Shown: positions 9,053-10,042 of the stretch, one piece after another
Position numbering within the stretch: the stretch's first letter is position 1
Layout: every line of letters begins with the position of its first letter
Assembly (NCBI GenBank): GCA_002812745.2
Contig: NCSJ02000663.1
Coordinates: 1 to 10,042 of the forward strand
DNA from: Scytalidium lignicola
Taxonomy: Eukaryota; Ascomycota; Leotiomycetes
Length of the DNA: 10,042 nucleotides
Direction of reading: 5' to 3'
The notes under the pieces: generated by a model
Told to the model about the DNA's origin: nothing
The model's input: only the letters and a program-made list of their open reading frames with translations
Database searches by the model: none
Position numbers and translations under genes: made by a program

Positions 9053-9690
9053 ATTTTTCTTTATTATTATTATTCTATTTATACTCTTATATTAAGGTTG
9101 AGGAAATTACATTCTATTCTACCTTGTTATTAATCAAAGCTTATTCTATTCTTTATCTTCTTTGTTTGTCTTAGATTTCAAAAGGAATCATCATATATAA
9201 TTGTCTTAACTTCTTTATAATACAAAGAATCTTCTTATCTACTTTTATCATTGCCTTGTCTAGTAATATAAAAGTAAAAAGGATTTTAAGTATTTATTAG
9301 AATATTATAAAAAGCTTTCTTCTCAATCTGTTTAATAAAGCTATAGCTATAAACTTCTCTGAATGTTAACATTTCCTTAGTTTGTTATAAATACATTTTG
9401 ATTAAAAGATTAGTTAAAGTTCTAATTCTGGTTATTAAGGTAATTTAATAAGATATAACTTAGTTAACTATAATTATAATATTAGATTCTACTATTATAA
9501 GCATTACAACAATCTTTAGTATAATGCTTTAACTTTTTATAATTATAATATTCAACTTTATTAAAGTTCTTAAACTTTATAATATTAATATTAGTTAATA
9601 ATATTATATATGTTGATTTTATTTGATCTTAGTATAAGATATTCAAGTTTTACTTAAATAACTTACTTTGTTATTTCTCCTTTAACTTGT
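9053..9690 (-). pseudogene. Chromovirus gag fragment with nucleocapsid zinc knuckle
   Basis: At 9550-9509 the minus strand reads YYNYKKLKHYTKDC, which has exactly the CxxCxxxxHxxxxC spacing of a nucleocapsid knuckle (CYNCxKxGHxxxDC) with the first two Cys changed to Tyr (TGT to TAT) and Gly to Lys. His and the last Cys remain. In the living element this zinc finger packaged the RNA. Only about 46 codons precede it before the LTR at 9691, whereas gag normally has a few hundred residues of capsid upstream. The 5' part is therefore cut off, most simply by insertion of the younger element. Downstream to 9053 no motif is clear. Confidence 0.72.
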
Positions 9691-9957
9691 TGTTAAGGGT
9701 ATCCGTACATAGAGTGAAGAGAGACCAGGAGGCTAAAACATAATAGAAGACTAACAGTGAGATAACAATTGGTTAAATGTAAATTTACTCTAAAACTCAG
9801 TGCTCTTTTAAAATTACAAGATTGATCTTTAACTCCTGTCAAAGAGAAGGGGAAACCTTCTTCTTTATAGACAAGAGTTAACAGCTAAGAAGTAATTAGG
9901 ACTCAGACTACTATCCTTTTCCCTTCTTCATGTGATTAGTGTACTAAGGCCTTAACA
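9691..9957 (-). repeat. Well-preserved 267-bp LTR
   Basis: The plus strand starts TGTTAAGG and ends CCTTAACA, giving perfect 8-bp inverted ends with the TG...CA termini of LTRs. It is visibly richer in G and C and keeps many CpA sites, unlike the sequence to its left, so it has escaped most RIP. On the minus strand there is a TATA box CTATAAAG (plus 9863-9870) about 90 bases in, and a purine-rich tract sits just outside the right end. Both orient the LTR on the minus strand, as the 3' LTR of an element extending to the right. The flanks differ (CTTGT left, ATATC right), so it is not a solo LTR with target duplication. Confidence 0.8.
9863..9870 (-). promoter_or_regulatory. TATA box within LTR
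   Basis: CTATAAAG on the minus strand lies about 90 bases inside the LTR as read from its TGTTAAGG start, the usual place for the promoter at the U3/R border. Its sequence and position support a minus-strand orientation. Confidence 0.5.
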
Positions 9958-10042
9958 ATATCTCTTCCTTTCTAAGCTCTTGTCCTTAAGAATTATAATT
10001 GTATTACTTGCTAAGATACAACAACAGAATGTAATACTCTTC
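9958..10042 (-). mobile_element. 3' internal end of a younger LTR retrotransposon (partial)
   Basis: On the minus strand this segment ends in a purine-rich tract (AGAAAGGAAGAGATAT) directly against the LTR start, the expected polypurine tract. Upstream of it lies the same segment found at 3726-3772, including a shared 16-mer (9976-9991), so it is the 3' untranslated end of a related element. It shows less decay than the sequence left of 9690. The body of the element lies beyond the window. Confidence 0.55.

Larger units (their letters stand above)
3732..9690 (-). mobile_element. RIP-degraded Ty3/gypsy chromovirus, 5'-truncated in gag
   Basis: Reading right to left on the minus strand, the domain order is nucleocapsid knuckle, protease, RT, RNase H, integrase with GPY/F module, then chromodomain, which defines a Ty3/gypsy chromovirus. 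Its chromodomain would have targeted insertion to heterochromatin. All domains carry stops and frameshifts, and substitutions fit C-to-T changes on either strand. Gag has only about 46 codons upstream of its knuckle before the LTR at 9691, so capsid and 5' UTR are missing here. An unusual spacer of about 1.9 kb separates pol from the presumed 3' LTR. The element is non-autonomous and non-functional. Confidence 0.88.

Noticed and set aside
1..10042. tRNA, rRNA or CRISPR-like features.
   Set aside because: No tRNA-like arms with conserved GTTC/GGTTC-type loops, no rRNA-like conserved blocks and no regularly spaced repeats were seen.

Overview
The window looks like an AT-rich, gene-poor block from a filamentous ascomycete (Pezizomycotina), made of decayed transposons. 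Three things point there: recognisable fungal retroelement proteins survive only as stop-ridden traces; between about 3102 and 9703 I find only two CpG dinucleotides by eye (5692 and 8160); and changes at key residues are almost all C-to-T or G-to-A, the signature of repeat-induced point mutation (RIP). I cannot name the species. No intact host gene is visible.

Layout. 1-900: AT-rich DNA that still holds some CpG, with no recognisable gene. About 950-2100, minus strand: a decayed reading frame ending in zinc-knuckle-like cysteine and histidine clusters, best read as ORF1 of a Tad-type LINE (uncertain). 2100-3730: no recognisable gene; the right end of this stretch is probably the 3' LTR of the next element. 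3732-9690, minus strand: a RIP-killed Ty3/gypsy chromovirus. Read right to left it has a gag nucleocapsid knuckle, protease, reverse transcriptase (RT), RNase H, integrase with its GPY/F module, and a chromodomain. Between the end of pol (5643) and the presumed 3' LTR (3731) lies an unusual spacer of about 1.9 kb. It holds a possible plus-strand, convergent decayed gene (about 4680-5640). 9691-9957: a clean LTR with perfect 8-bp ends and a TATA box on the minus strand. 9958-10042: polypurine tract and internal 3' end of a younger element on the minus strand that runs off the right edge.

How the parts fit. The abrupt change from heavily mutated gag to nearly unmutated LTR at 9690/9691, the missing 5' part of gag, and a 3'-end sequence shared by 3726-3772 and 9950-9998 together suggest that a younger copy of the same or a related family inserted into the old copy's gag. 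The old element cannot be active: the integrase, RT, RNase H, protease and nucleocapsid motifs all carry disabling substitutions. The only long ATG/GTG-type open frame (6117-6305, minus) is a chance open stretch of the dead integrase.
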